Shown: positions 1 through 8,400, numbered from the stretch's first letter. The stretch is DNA of 64,000 nucleotides from Lactococcus carnosus (GCF_006770265.1 NZ_CP017194.1:1364001-1428000), one strand, 5' to 3'. Translations and numbers: made by a program. The notes: generated from the letters alone by a model not told the origin.

Positions 1-1352
1 CTTGGGGCAATCAAAGAATTATTTGGAAATAGCGCACCTGCCACCAAGGCGATAACTGGTAGTTTAGCAGAACAGGGCATGAAAGTCGTCACCATGATTG
101 TAATTCTACGGTCGCGCTCATTTTCGATCGTGCGTGATGCCATCACACCGGGAATCCCACAGCCTGTCGCGATCAGCATTGGGATAAATGATTTACCTGA
201 TAAGCCGAAACGACGGAAAATACGGTCCATGACAAAGGCAACCCGACTCATATAACCTGAGTCTTCTAAAATCCCCAAACAAATAAAGAGGACAAAAATC
301 TGTGGAATAAAGCCGAGTACCGAGCCGACACCAGCAACAATCCCATCCAGGATTAAGCCTTGACCGATCGGTGCGATATGTAGAAAATCAAGTGCCTTCT
401 GTGCAAAGTTAGGCACAAGTTCACCAAACAAAACATCATTAACCCAGTTCGTTCCCCCAATACCGACTGTCTGAATACTGATATAGTAGACAGCCCACAT
501 GACAAAGAGAAAGAAAGGCAAGCCAAAAATACGCGAGGTGACAAAACTGTCTATCTTATCTGAAATATTGAGCCGGACACCTTGTGTCTTGCTCTCAACC
601 ATGGCAACCATGGTCGTTAGATATTGGTAACGTTCGTTAACAACAATACTTTGGCGATCATCCAGGAAGATTTTCTCTGCGATGGTTACGATTTCACTTA
701 CTTCTGCCGCTTGTGCTGGTGTTAACTTAGCCAGTTCAATCATTTCCGCATCATTTTCAAATAATTTAATGAGCGTAAATCGATTCTCTATCACCGTAGC
801 CCCTGAAATCTCAGCTATCGTCGCTTCAAATCGTTCATCATAACTCAGCACGACATCAGGTGTGATGGCTTTCTTACTGGCCGCAATTAAGGCATCAAAC
901 CCCTTATTTTTAAGGGCTGAAATGTTAACAACGGGCACACCAAGTGCATAAGATAGTTTTTCGGTATCGATAAAAATGTTATTTCTAACTAGTAAATCTG
1001 TCATATTTAAGGCCAATACAACAGGTTTACCGATTTCGATCAATTGCGTTGTCAGATAAAGATTTCTCTCGATATTGGTCGCATCTACGATATTAATCAC
1101 AACGTCATAGTCATCAGATAAGAGATAATCACGTGTGACCTTTTCCTCGGGCGTGAAAGGTGATAGGGAGTAAATACCGGGTAAATCTTGAATGGCAATC
1201 GACTTATCCTTCGTATACTTACCAGACTTACGCTCTACTGTTACCCCTGGCCAGTTACCGACATATTGCGTTGACCCTGTCAAAATATTAAAGGTCGAGG
1301 TCTTACCAGAATTGGGATTGCCGACCAAGGCAAATCGTTTATTGTCAGTCAT
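1..1352 (-). CDS. feoB: Ferrous iron transport GTPase/permease FeoB (3' end outside window)
   Basis: Inner-membrane ferrous iron transporter. About 450 residues are visible, and the gene runs off the left edge of the window. The N-terminal G domain shows the P-loop GNPNSGKT (residues 11-18), DLPG (56-59) and NMTD (116-119). The membrane part contains the conserved stretch LIATGCGIPGVMASRT of the FeoB gate region, read from bases 120-180. The start ATG at 1352 overlaps the end of feoA by 8 nt, so the two are translationally linked in a feoAB operon. The reading frame was spot-checked and is open at the points examined. Family assignment is very secure; the missing 3' part cannot be judged. Confidence 0.95.
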   Translation of the reverse strand, partial: MTDNKRFALVGNPNSGKTSTFNILTGSTQYVGNWPGVTVERKSGKYTKDKSIAIQDLPGIYSLSPFTPEEKVTRDYLLSDDYDVVINIVDATNIERNLYLTTQLIEIGKPVVLALNMTDLLVRNNIFIDTEKLSYALGVPVVNISALKNKGFDALIAASKKAITPDVVLSYDERFEATIAEISGATVIENRFTLIKLFENDAEMIELAKLTPAQAAEVSEIVTIAEKIFLDDRQSIVVNERYQYLTTMVAMVESKTQGVRLNISDKIDSFVTSRIFGLPFFLFVMWAVYYISIQTVGIGGTNWVNDVLFGELVPNFAQKALDFLHIAPIGQGLILDGIVAGVGSVLGFIPQIFVLFICLGILEDSGYMSRVAFVMDRIFRRFGLSGKSFIPMLIATGCGIPGVMASRTIENERDRRITIMVTTFMPCSAKLPVIALVAGALFPNNSLIAP

Positions 1353-1839
1353 GCTCTAGTACACTCACTTCTACTTTTTCTGCTTCACTTTTACGCAAGG
1401 TTAACTCATATCCTCTCACATGTAACTCCATCGGATCACCAAATGGCGCTACTTTTCTGACATAGATCCGTGTCCCACGCGTAACGCCCATATCTAGCAG
1501 ACGACGTTTGACCGCGTGATCTGATGCATCTGACAAATTATCTGTTGTTATGCCTAAAACTAGAGCAGTCTGACCAGGTTTTATCGTCGACAACTTGGCA
1601 AAATGTTCATTCCCAATCATCTCTTTTGATAAATCGATATTAGCTAAGATCGTGTTGTCTAAGGCAATACGTGAATTATGAATCAGAATGACCCCATTAC
1701 TTTTATCCCGATTCATCAAAGCTACTCGTGCATTTTTGACAAAGCCTAAGTTTTGCAAATGTTTTTTTGTGTCAAGATCGCCATGTATTTGAGAGACAAA
1801 ATAAGTTTGCTTTAATTGACAACTATTTAATGTGATCAT
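1345..1839 (-). CDS. feoA: FeoA-like protein with two FeoA (SH3-like) domains
   Basis: Small cytosolic partner of FeoB, 164 residues, about twice the usual FeoA length. It appears to hold two FeoA domains in tandem: one over about residues 1-75 and a second, better conserved, over about 83-160 (KPGQTALVLGI, then RRLLDMGVTRGTRIYV). Such double-domain FeoA proteins are typical of lactococci. No good Shine-Dalgarno sequence precedes the ATG at 1839, and no alternative start lies in the open frame upstream. It overlaps feoB by 8 nt. Confidence 0.9.
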   Translation of the reverse strand: MITLNSCQLKQTYFVSQIHGDLDTKKHLQNLGFVKNARVALMNRDKSNGVILIHNSRIALDNTILANIDLSKEMIGNEHFAKLSTIKPGQTALVLGITTDNLSDASDHAVKRRLLDMGVTRGTRIYVRKVAPFGDPMELHVRGYELTLRKSEAEKVEVSVLEHD

Positions 1840-1947
1840 TTCTATTTTATGAGGGTAATCTCTGGTTTCGGATTATTACTCATTCCTTTCAAATTTAAAT
1901 GCATAACAAATGATAATAGAAAATGCAATCAACTTGTTTACAAATTT

Positions 1948-1953
1948 ATTATA
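1948..1953 (-). promoter_or_regulatory. Extended -10 element upstream of feoA
   Basis: On the minus strand the sequence reads TGCTATAAT, a TGn-extended -10, about 110 nt upstream of feoA. No good -35 lies at 16-18 nt. The interval between 1840 and 2115 holds no gene. A short TGATAAT motif near 1910 recalls half of a Fur-type site, but this is too weak to call an operator. Confidence 0.45.
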
Positions 1954-2115
1954 GCACAAAAAAGTAAAAGATGTTAGACAACTATAGAAAAATATTTTAG
2001 TCACTTTTGGACAAAGCAGTTTGCCAATTTTAACAGACTTGATATCCTCAACGTGACAGCTAGCAAGTAGTTAGCCTGATATGTTTAGGCTCTTTCTAAC
2101 CTAAAACTTGACAAA

Positions 2116-2149
2116 CAAAAAAACCGACTCAAATGCGTCAGCTTTTTTT
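2116..2149 (-). terminator. Rho-independent terminator after rplT
   Basis: Minus-strand hairpin GCTGAC-loop-GTCGGT (with two G-U pairs) flanked by an A run and followed by seven T residues, just downstream of the rplT stop. It closes the infC-rpmI-rplT operon. Confidence 0.7.
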
Positions 2150-2160
2150 AATTTTAAGTC

Positions 2161-2520
2161 TTATTTGCTTAATGCTTTTTTAGAAGCTTCAGCTAATGCT
2201 GCGAAAGCTGCTGCATCAGTAACAGCAAGATCAGCTAAAATCTTACGGTTAACTTCGATCTCAGCTAATTTCAAACCGTGCATCATTTTAGAATATGACA
2301 AACCATTGATACGCGCTGCTGCATTGATACGTGCAATCCATAATTTACGGAAGTCACGTTTCTTTTGACGACGGTCACGGAATGCATAGTTATATGAATT
2401 CATTACTTGTTCTTTGGCAGTACGGAACAAAGTATGTTTTGCTCCATAATAACCTTTCGCAAGTTTCAGTACACGTTTACGACGTTTGCGGCTTACAACG
2501 CCACCTTTAACACGAGCCAT
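2161..2520 (-). CDS. rplT: 50S ribosomal protein L20
   Basis: 119 residues, very basic, with the canonical L20 start [20 protein letters not shown] and the conserved [11 protein letters not shown] segment near residue 60. L20 binds 23S rRNA early in 50S assembly. In Bacillus it also represses its own operon by binding the leader RNA. Last gene of the infC-rpmI-rplT operon. The upstream TATAGTTCTCC on the plus strand corresponds to a GGAG ribosome binding site. Confidence 0.98.
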   Translation of the reverse strand: MARVKGGVVSRKRRKRVLKLAKGYYGAKHTLFRTAKEQVMNSYNYAFRDRRQKKRDFRKLWIARINAAARINGLSYSKMMHGLKLAEIEVNRKILADLAVTDAAAFAALAEASKKALSK

Positions 2521-2580
2521 TTATAGTTCTCCTTATTTATATCTTAGTTTAATGTAGTCTATGCTTGATTTAGTGCTCTA

Positions 2581-2781
2581 TTATTTAAGAGAGTAAACCA
2601 TTTTACGGATACGTTTGTAGTCACCAGTTGATACCATACCAGCTTTACGAAGATGACGACGTTGTTTCTTAGTTTTCCCGTGGAAACGGTGGCTTGTATA
2701 GGCTTTAAAACGTTTAAGTCCTCCAGAACCAGTACGTTTAAAACGTTTTGCTGAAGCGCGGTGTGATTTTTGTTTTGGCAT
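2581..2781 (-). CDS. rpmI: 50S ribosomal protein L35
   Basis: 66 residues, start [15 protein letters not shown], the canonical L35 N-terminus, rich in Lys and Arg. A TTG two codons upstream is in frame, but GGAG is spaced 8 nt from the ATG at 2781 and only 2 nt from the TTG, so the ATG is chosen. It lies between infC and rplT, the standard order. Confidence 0.97.
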   Translation of the reverse strand: MPKQKSHRASAKRFKRTGSGGLKRFKAYTSHRFHGKTKKQRRHLRKAGMVSTGDYKRIRKMVYSLK

Positions 2782-2813
2782 TTTCAAATCTCCTCTAATA
2801 GTTTAGGTAGTAA

Positions 2814-3335
2814 TTATTTTTTCTTTTCGCCTGGTGCCAATTGCATAAACATTTGGCGGCCATCCATCTTAGCACGTTGTTCAACGTGGGCGATGTCCTG
2901 GGTTGCGATAACGAAATCATCCAAGACTTTTTGACCAACTTCTTTATGGGTAATCATCCGACCTTTAAAGCGGATAGATACTTTAACTTTGTTTCCTTTT
3001 TCAAGGAATTTACTTGCTTGACGCAATTTTGTATCAAAGTCATTTTGGTCAATAACTGGAGACAAACGAACTTCTTTGACTGTAACAACAGTCTGATTTT
3101 TCTTTTGTTCTTTCAGTTTTTTCTTTTGCTCAAATTTGAATTTTGTAAAATCCATGATTTTGGCAACAGGCGGTGTTGCTTGTGCTGAAATCAACACCAA
3201 GTCCATATCTAGATCCATGGCTTGACTAAGCGCATCACGTGTCAGTGTAATACCGAGTTGATCGCCATCTGCAGAGATGAGACGGACTTCGTTTGCACGA
3301 ATCGCCTGATTCATTGTTACTCTTTCTCTTGCTAT
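2814..3335 (-). CDS. infC: Translation initiation factor IF-3, probable non-AUG start
   Basis: IF-3 controls start-codon fidelity and keeps the 30S and 50S subunits apart. The body matches IF-3 throughout ([57 protein letters not shown]). The first ATG (3314) has no ribosome binding site and would shorten the N-terminus. Upstream in frame is AUC AUA GCA, with AAGGAG 7 nt before the AUA at 3335 and 4 nt before the AUC at 3338. The added residues ([13 protein letters not shown]) line up with the streptococcal IF-3 N-terminus from family memory. A rare start codon fits the known autocontrol of infC by IF-3. AUA is preferred on spacing; AUC remains possible. Confidence 0.93.
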   Translation of the reverse strand: MARERVTMNQAIRANEVRLISADGDQLGITLTRDALSQAMDLDMDLVLISAQATPPVAKIMDFTKFKFEQKKKLKEQKKNQTVVTVKEVRLSPVIDQNDFDTKLRQASKFLEKGNKVKVSIRFKGRMITHKEVGQKVLDDFVIATQDIAHVEQRAKMDGRQMFMQLAPGEKKK

Positions 3336-3338
3336 GAT

Positions 3339-3520
3339 TGTTCTCCTTACTGTTCATGTTCTGCTGACTAACTGAGCCAGCTTCTTCATTGAAAAACAAA
3401 ACGGACTTTCCGTAGAAAGCCCGCTATAAATGAACTCTGAAACCAGAGAATAAATTCATTTTGATGCCAAGTAGCTTACGCAATATTGGCGAGAAAGCGG
3501 GGGCTTTCTGCTTTTCAACT
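3339..3520 (-). promoter_or_regulatory. infC-rpmI-rplT leader with terminator/antiterminator (L20-type attenuator)
   Basis: The long untranslated leader contains a minus-strand hairpin CGGGCTTTC-TACG-GAAAGTCCG (3402-3423) followed by TTTTGTTTTT, a typical intrinsic terminator before the infC ribosome binding site. Farther upstream GAAAGCCC (plus 3501-3508) is perfectly complementary to GGGCTTTC, the 5' arm of that terminator, and can form a competing antiterminator. The layout resembles the L20-responsive attenuators of Bacillus infC operons. That L20 is the ligand here is inference. Confidence 0.75.
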
Positions 3521-3525
3521 TCTCT

Positions 3526-3554
3526 AGTATATCAAGGTTTGATGATAATGTCAA
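3526..3554 (-). promoter_or_regulatory. SigA promoter of the infC operon
   Basis: TTGACA (3554-3549), 17-nt spacer, TATACT (3531-3526) on the minus strand, a near-consensus vegetative promoter. The transcript would begin just before the attenuator leader. Confidence 0.85.
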
Positions 3555-3640
3555 CAGAAAACGATGAATAATCTGAATAAATTGCACCAAACTTTGTTAG
3601 TCTTCCTGATCACTACCTTATTTACATCATTTAAAGTGGA

Positions 3641-4021
3641 TTAATCGACAAAGCTAACGGTCTCCTCAACCACTACAGATGCGTCTAGGGTTTGGATGAC
3701 GGGACAGTTGGGTGCGATGAGACGTAGTGCACGACTGGCTTTTTTCTGATCTGCTGCTGCTACTTTCATCTCAAAGTTGATCGTAATCTCACTGACAGGT
3801 TGTGCTTTTTTATCAGCATCTCGTTCATAGCTTACCGTCGCATCTACCAACTCAAAGTCAATCCCTGAATTCTCTAAAATCTTTTTGTAGACATAGATAC
3901 TACATGCTGTGACTGATGCCACCAAAGCTTCTACTGGAGAATAGCCAATCGTTTGCTTTAAGTGCCAGTTACCTGCTGGGTGTACTAATTCAACACCGTT
4001 TTCTCCTAATACCAACTTCAT
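3641..4021 (-). CDS. OsmC family protein
   Basis: 126 residues with the OsmC/Ohr fold pattern: SPVEALVASVTACSIYVYKKI near residues 28-48 carries the first conserved Cys, and NCPVIQTL near 105-112 the second. Members reduce organic or lipid hydroperoxides with two Cys residues. This one belongs to the general OsmC-like (YhfA-type) branch, so the substrate is unknown. GGAG lies 8 nt before the ATG at 4021. Confidence 0.85.
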   Translation of the reverse strand: MKLVLGENGVELVHPAGNWHLKQTIGYSPVEALVASVTACSIYVYKKILENSGIDFELVDATVSYERDADKKAQPVSEITINFEMKVAAADQKKASRALRLIAPNCPVIQTLDASVVVEETVSFVD

Positions 4022-4093
4022 CGATAGGTCTCCATTCTAACTGGCGAGTTACCCAAAAAGCAGCTCGCTATGATTATCATATGCGCTACCTTA

Positions 4094-4123
4094 GTTTTAC
4101 CAAGTAATGGGGCGGCTTGTCAA
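4094..4123 (-). promoter_or_regulatory. Putative promoter of the osmC-like gene
   Basis: Minus strand TTGACA (4123-4118), 18-nt spacer, TAAAAC (4099-4094), between mnmG and the OsmC gene. The -35 is perfect and the -10 matches in four positions. Confidence 0.5.
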
Positions 4124-4148
4124 GAAGAAGGCTTAGAGATATGTGGCC

Positions 4149-6020
4149 TTATCTACCTTCTAAGTAAATCATCAGAATACTGATGTCAGCTGGATTGACC
4201 CCTGAGATACGACTGGCTTGACCAATCGTTTCTGGATTAATCTTCTTAAATTTTTGACGTGCCTCTGTCGCAATACTGTCCAAGGCATCCCAATCGATAT
4301 TTTTAGGAATGCGTTTCGCTTCTAATCGATGCATTTTAGCGACTTGATCCTGTGCTTTTTTGATGTAACCTTCATATTTAATTTCAGTTTCGATCAACTC
4401 GATAATTTTCGAGTCAAGAACTTCTGCTGATTGCCCTATAAAGTCATTAGCGATGGCATAAGTGATTTCTTGACGACGCATAAACTCAGCTGCAGTCAAG
4501 GCATCCGCAAGTGGTTTAAAGCCTAATGCCTCAATCTTAGCATTTGTTTCAGCAATCGGTTTAAGTTTATTTTTCTTAAGGCGGATCATCTCATTTTCAT
4601 ATTGGTATTTTTTGATATCAAATACTTGCCAGCGATGATCATCGACTAGGCCAACTTCGCGGCCAAGCGGTGTTAATCTCATATCAGCATTATCGTGACG
4701 CAAAATCAACCGATATTCTGCACGGCTGGTTAACAACCGGTAAGGTTCAATCGTTCCTTTAGTAACCAAGTCATCAATCATGACACCGATGTAAGCATCT
4801 GAGCGTTTGAGGATAAACTCAGGTTTGTCTTGCGCTTTGAGGGCTGCATTTATTCCTGCAATCAAGCCTTGACCTGCTGCTTCTTCATAGCCGGATGTCC
4901 CATTGGTTTGTCCTGCTGTAAATAAGCCTGAAATCAGTTTTGTTTCAAGGGTCGGACGTAGTTGATGTGGTAGGACAACATCATATTCGATGGCATAGCC
5001 TGGACGCATCATCTCAGCATTTTCCAAACCTGGAATCGATTTTAAAATGTCGAACTGCACATCTTCTGGCATAGAAGTTGATAAGCCTTGCACATAGACT
5101 TCTTCTGTATCCCGACCTTCAGGTTCTAGGAACAATTGGTGACGTGGTTTGTCAGCGAAGCGCACGATTTTATCTTCTATAGAAGGACAATAACGTGGGC
5201 CCACACCTTTTACCATACCTGAGAACATCGGTGCACGGTGGAGATTATCGTGAATGATGGCATGCGTGGCATTCTTAGTATAAGTCAACCAACACGGGAT
5301 TTGATCCGTCAAGTAGTCTGCATCTTTAGATAGAAAGCTAAAATGATTTGGCTTATCATCACCAGGTTGTATCTCAGTCTTACTGTAATCGATGGTACTC
5401 GACTTAACACGTGGTGGTGTACCTGTTTTAAAACGACCAATTTCAAAGCCTAAATCACGGAGATTATCGGCCAGACCAATAGATGCTAGTGAATTATTTG
5501 GCCCTGATGAATACTTCAATTCGCCGATGATAATTTCACCACGAAGGGCTGTTCCTGTGGTAATGACGACTGATTTAGCGGAGTAGATCGTACCTGTCGA
5601 TGTCCTGATGCCTGTGATTTTATTGTCTTCAACCAGAATTTCATCTACAACAGCCTGACGTAAGGTCAGGTTTTCAGTTTCCTCGATCGTTTTCTTCATC
5701 TCACGCGCATATAAATCCTTGTCTGCTTGCGCACGAAGGGCACGAACAGCTGGCCCCTTACCCGTGTTGAGCATTTTCATCTGGATATACGTTTTATCGA
5801 TATTACGACCCATCTCACCACCAAGGGCATCAATTTCTCGAACGACAATCCCCTTAGCAGACCCACCAACTGATGGATTACATGGCATAAAGGCCACCAT
5901 ATTTAAATTAATCGTGACCAGTAACGTCTTACTGCCCATACGTGCAGCAGCAAGCGCTGCTTCACTTCCTGCATGACCTGCACCAACCACGATGACATCA
6001 AAATTTTCTTGAATTTGCAT
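4149..6020 (-). CDS. mnmG: tRNA uridine-5-carboxymethylaminomethyl modification enzyme MnmG (GidA)
   Basis: 623 residues, full length. With MnmE it installs the cmnm5 group on U34 of tRNAs, using FAD and folate. The N-terminal dinucleotide fold reads [21 protein letters not shown] (residues 9-29). The family signatures [11 protein letters not shown] (near 47) and [21 protein letters not shown] (near 363-383) are present. The start [13 protein letters not shown] is standard. Its tRNA-modification partner mnmA lies 2.4 kb upstream on the same strand, but in a separate unit. Confidence 0.97.
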   Translation of the reverse strand: MQIQENFDVIVVGAGHAGSEAALAAARMGSKTLLVTINLNMVAFMPCNPSVGGSAKGIVVREIDALGGEMGRNIDKTYIQMKMLNTGKGPAVRALRAQADKDLYAREMKKTIEETENLTLRQAVVDEILVEDNKITGIRTSTGTIYSAKSVVITTGTALRGEIIIGELKYSSGPNNSLASIGLADNLRDLGFEIGRFKTGTPPRVKSSTIDYSKTEIQPGDDKPNHFSFLSKDADYLTDQIPCWLTYTKNATHAIIHDNLHRAPMFSGMVKGVGPRYCPSIEDKIVRFADKPRHQLFLEPEGRDTEEVYVQGLSTSMPEDVQFDILKSIPGLENAEMMRPGYAIEYDVVLPHQLRPTLETKLISGLFTAGQTNGTSGYEEAAGQGLIAGINAALKAQDKPEFILKRSDAYIGVMIDDLVTKGTIEPYRLLTSRAEYRLILRHDNADMRLTPLGREVGLVDDHRWQVFDIKKYQYENEMIRLKKNKLKPIAETNAKIEALGFKPLADALTAAEFMRRQEITYAIANDFIGQSAEVLDSKIIELIETEIKYEGYIKKAQDQVAKMHRLEAKRIPKNIDWDALDSIATEARQKFKKINPETIGQASRISGVNPADISILMIYLEGR

Positions 6021-6045
6021 TATTTCCTCTATTTCATTCCAAACA

Positions 6046-6093
6046 AAAAATCAAGCACGCGAAAAATAGTTGCCTATTTTTCTTGGTACTTGA
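6046..6093 (-). terminator. Hairpin with U-tract between the DUF1456 gene and mnmG
   Basis: On the minus strand GAAAAATAG-GCAA-CTATTTTTC (9-bp perfect stem) lies inside an outer TCAAG/CTTGA pairing and is followed by TTTTTTG. It can end transcription from the DUF1456 gene. A TATAAT on the minus strand lies just upstream of the hairpin (near 6110) and only 25 nt separate it from mnmG, so it may instead act as an attenuator in the mnmG leader. Confidence 0.6.
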
Positions 6094-6141
6094 CTACCTT
6101 GAATTATTATAAATCTAGTTTAGCAAAAATATGGCTGTCGG

Positions 6142-6657
6142 TCAAGATTTTCTATCTGATACATTGCCCTTACCACGGTACTCCAAAGCCATTCCCTTTA
6201 GTAGGTTACGTAAGATTTGATCCCCAACTGGTTTATAGTTTCTATGATCTTTATTTCGCAAGATAGCTGATAATTCACTGCTGGAAACTGTTTTACCAGC
6301 CTGTGTCAAAAAGTCTTGCAGGTGATCCGTCGTATAAGTCATGGCAATTTTTAGTTTCTTAATCGTCACATTATTAATCAAGGCATCACTTATCATGTCA
6401 AAAGTTGCTGGCAATGCCTGCCCGTCCTTATCGACTTTGACACCACGCTGGCTAATGATGAAGCCATTTAAAAAGCGCTCTAAATCCTCACGCGATAAAG
6501 CTTGATCTCGCTCAGTATCTAGGTCTTGTTTTTTCATGATCACGCGCAGCTCATCCAAGCTAAGCGTTAGCCCACCTAACTCAAAAATATGTAGCATATC
6601 GCTATCTTTGATGTCAAAGGTATAGCGTAACCGGATTAAAATATCATTATTATTCAT
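6142..6657 (-). CDS. DUF1456 (YehS-like) family protein
   Basis: 171 residues from the ATG at 6657 (MNNNDILIRLRYTFDIKD). Two copies of the roughly 70-residue DUF1456 helical repeat are visible: NDILIRLRYTFDI...FLNGFI (about 1-70) and NNVTIKKLKIAMTYT...LLKGMALEYRG (about 95-165). The function of the family is unknown. An in-frame ATG 24 nt upstream overlaps the probable -10 and is not the likely start. Confidence 0.85.
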   Translation of the reverse strand: MNNNDILIRLRYTFDIKDSDMLHIFELGGLTLSLDELRVIMKKQDLDTERDQALSREDLERFLNGFIISQRGVKVDKDGQALPATFDMISDALINNVTIKKLKIAMTYTTDHLQDFLTQAGKTVSSSELSAILRNKDHRNYKPVGDQILRNLLKGMALEYRGKGNVSDRKS

Positions 6658-6663
6658 ACCTTG

Positions 6664-6669
6664 ATTATA
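6664..6669 (-). promoter_or_regulatory. Extended -10 immediately before the DUF1456 start codon
   Basis: Minus strand TGTTATAAT ends 6 nt before the ATG at 6657, so the predicted +1 is the A of the start codon. This suggests a leaderless or near-leaderless transcript. A weak AAGG motif lies in the same 6 nt. Confidence 0.5.
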
Positions 6670-6938
6670 ACACATAACCATAGGCTGTGATATGGTTAGT
6701 TGTGGACTCCTGCTAATTATATGAATATCTATGGAAGCTATGCACCTAAACTAAATCTTGCTAGACAAACGGGTTATCTGGGAGTTAGCTGATCAAGTCA
6801 TCCATTATTCAGCGACATCCTGCTTTAGCTCAATCGTTGCACAAAATAGCATGCAAGCTCAACATTTGGAATTATATGGGTTATAACAGACAACACCTGT
6901 CACTTCTATTTTCATGGGAAATAAATACTAATCTACTA

Positions 6939-6969
6939 CAAAAAAAGCACTTGATTTAAATCAAGTGCT
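6939..6969 (-). terminator. Terminator after the 44-residue membrane peptide gene
   Basis: The perfect 22-nt palindrome GCACTTGATTT/AAATCAAGTGC (6947-6968) is followed on the minus strand by an uninterrupted run of T residues. It lies 60 nt beyond the small ORF stop. Confidence 0.8.
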
Positions 6970-7027
6970 CAGGATTTGGAACAATCTACTTAAGGTACTC
7001 CCTACCTATTTTTGACTGGTTACTATT

Positions 7028-7162
7028 TTAATTCTGATTAATATTCTTTTTTATATCACTTAGTAAAATAAAAATTCTAGGTACAAAATAGATCAAAATA
7101 AGACATGTCACTATAATTAACCCATACCCTAAAAAACTTAGATACAACATAATTTCTGCCAT
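7028..7162 (-). CDS. Small membrane peptide (44 residues), unrecognised
   Basis: ATG at 7162, stop at 7028. AGAGAGG (7177-7171) lies 8 nt before the start, and an intrinsic terminator follows 60 nt downstream. The peptide begins MAEIMLYLSFLGYGLIIV, has a single hydrophobic segment over about residues 5-34, and ends in a short Lys/Asn-rich tail (DIKKNINQN). I do not recognise a family. Ribosome binding site plus terminator argue for a real gene; a small toxin, peptide pheromone-like product or regulator cannot be told apart. Confidence 0.55.
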   Translation of the reverse strand: MAEIMLYLSFLGYGLIIVTCLILIYFVPRIFILLSDIKKNINQN

Positions 7163-7246
7163 GATATACACCTCTCTAAGCATAAAGAAAATTCATCTAC
7201 TGCTATCATAAGTTATGGGCTAACCCAAACCTATCACTACTTACTT

Positions 7247-7523
7247 TTAAAATAAAGGTACACAGTTTATTATACCAAATTTACCAGTGATTTTCATTGC
7301 TATACCTATGGCATATTCTGAATCACTTTGCCAAGTTTTTCCTGACACTATTGATAGTATGTCATATTTCTTTAATAAATATACGCTTAGTCATTTCAAA
7401 TCTAGTAAGTAAATTTTTTCCATGATTTTGATTAACCATAGTCTCACCATACTTTTCGATTAGACGCACAATCATTTTACTTTGTTCATGTAAGTATTCA
7501 TAAGTTTCACGGATATCGTATTT
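7247..7523 (-). pseudogene. Degraded coding remnant, frameshifted and without start
   Basis: Two adjacent minus-strand reading frames look like one protein broken by a frameshift near 7363: KYDIRETYEYLHEQSKMIVR... (from 7523) to a TGA at 7362, continuing in another frame as YDILSIVSGKTWQSDSEYAIG... to a TAA at 7247. A stop lies directly before the first part (7524-7526) and no start codon is present. The product is not recognised. It sits just downstream of the truncated lipase-like ORF, so it may be the tail of that gene or a cognate small protein. Confidence 0.4.
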
Positions 7524-7557
7524 TTAAAAATAAAAAATTAGTTTCAAATTATCATTT

Positions 7558-7776
7558 CTATTCAGGCTGAAGATATACAATCCCGTTATTTGGAAGATGG
7601 GTGCCACCATGAACTTGCACTTCTCCTTTTTTATTTAATGAATCATCTGAATAATTAAGGGGAGTCTCTGTTATTTTTTTAGAATAAGGAGGGAAATTGT
7701 TAGGCTGGTTACTATAAGTAGATTCAGCCAAATTAGCATACATATTATTAAAATTTTTTAAATTAGTGTTACTCAT
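7558..7776 (-). CDS. Truncated N-terminal fragment of a lipase-like protein
   Basis: 72 residues. The sequence NNMYANLAESTYSNQPNNFPPY and the ending GGTHLPNNGIVYLQPE resemble, from memory, the first about 75 residues of a group of streptococcal/lactococcal alpha/beta-hydrolase (lipase class 3-like) proteins of about 300-400 residues. Here a TAG stops it right after YLQPE, so the hydrolase domain is missing. The start ATG overlaps the stop of the upstream membrane protein by 8 nt. Probably a decayed gene, or a small remnant still translated. Confidence 0.5.
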   Translation of the reverse strand: MSNTNLKNFNNMYANLAESTYSNQPNNFPPYSKKITETPLNYSDDSLNKKGEVQVHGGTHLPNNGIVYLQPE

Positions 7777-8203
7777 AATTGTACCACCCCCCCTTTTTAA
7801 GAATACTTAAATCTTGCATTAACATCATATCATTCATACTAGGAAAGGACTTCGCATTTTCTAGTTCAAAACTTATGGTAAAACTGGAATCTTCTATCTC
7901 ATTAAATTTACCATTAATCGTTAACACTGTACCAGCACCCTGTGGCGTACCATTGCCAATCGTACCAACTTTAACAGTATCCCACTGCCATTGCACATTT
8001 TTTACTTTATCATCCAACATAGCATCTGTCATCTCCGCTTCATGTTGCTTAAGATAGGCAATCTGCTCATCCTTAGTCACGACTGTGTAATCTTTTGTCA
8101 AAAAGATATCAAACGGTGTTTTTCTCTGTACCATCAATAAACCTCCTATAATCATGATTAGGACTACAGCAATGCCTAATCGTCTTTTTGTTTGTGTCGT
8201 CAT
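7769..8203 (-). CDS. Membrane-anchored hypothetical protein, partner of the lipase-like ORF
   Basis: 144 residues. A basic N-terminus and one hydrophobic segment (about residues 9-25, GIAVVLIMIIGGLLMV) form a signal anchor, followed by a soluble extracellular domain. TPFDIFLTKDYTVVTKDEQIAYLKQHEAEM and VKVGTIGNGTPQGAG recall small proteins found beside lipase-like genes in streptococci. The function is unknown. AAGGAG lies 4 nt before the ATG. It is translationally coupled to the truncated lipase fragment. Confidence 0.65.
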   Translation of the reverse strand: MTTQTKRRLGIAVVLIMIIGGLLMVQRKTPFDIFLTKDYTVVTKDEQIAYLKQHEAEMTDAMLDDKVKNVQWQWDTVKVGTIGNGTPQGAGTVLTINGKFNEIEDSSFTISFELENAKSFPSMNDMMLMQDLSILKKGGWYNYE

Positions 8204-8376
8204 GCTTCTCCTTATCAGGTCAGGTTACTAGCGACTGTTTCATTCATTATTCTGATAATTACATGTTACACCTTTTTAGATAACAAATCAAACGTTATCC
8301 TATTTTTGTCATTTTATCTCTTAATATAGACTTAAGGACTATAAAATTCATGTATCATGCGTTATTTAAAAGCAAA

Positions 8377-8400
8377 CAAAAAAACGCCCAAAGACGTTTT
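8377..8400 (-). terminator. Terminator after mnmA
   Basis: Minus-strand hairpin AAACGTC-TTTG-GGCGTTT followed by TTTTT, 16 nt beyond the mnmA stop. Confidence 0.8.

Larger units (their letters stand above)
6682..7557. other. Gene-poor accessory stretch
   Basis: Only a 44-codon minus-strand ORF (7028-7162), its terminator (6939-6969) and a degraded minus-strand coding remnant (7247-7523) could be made out. In 6682-6938 I see no open frame with a ribosome binding site on either strand. Confidence 0.6.

Noticed and set aside
1842-1883. A 13-codon leader-peptide-like ORF (MSNNPKPEITLIK) ending 2 nt before the feoA start
   Set aside because: Its AAGGA lies directly against the ATG with no spacing, so initiation there is doubtful; no other support.
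2108-2368. Plus-strand 86-codon ORF over rplT
   Set aside because: Antisense frame of rplT, which is certain; no ribosome binding site.
7258-7275. Promoter-like GGTATAATAA upstream of the 44-residue ORF
   Set aside because: It lies within the degraded coding remnant with no -35 at proper distance; kept out of the feature list.
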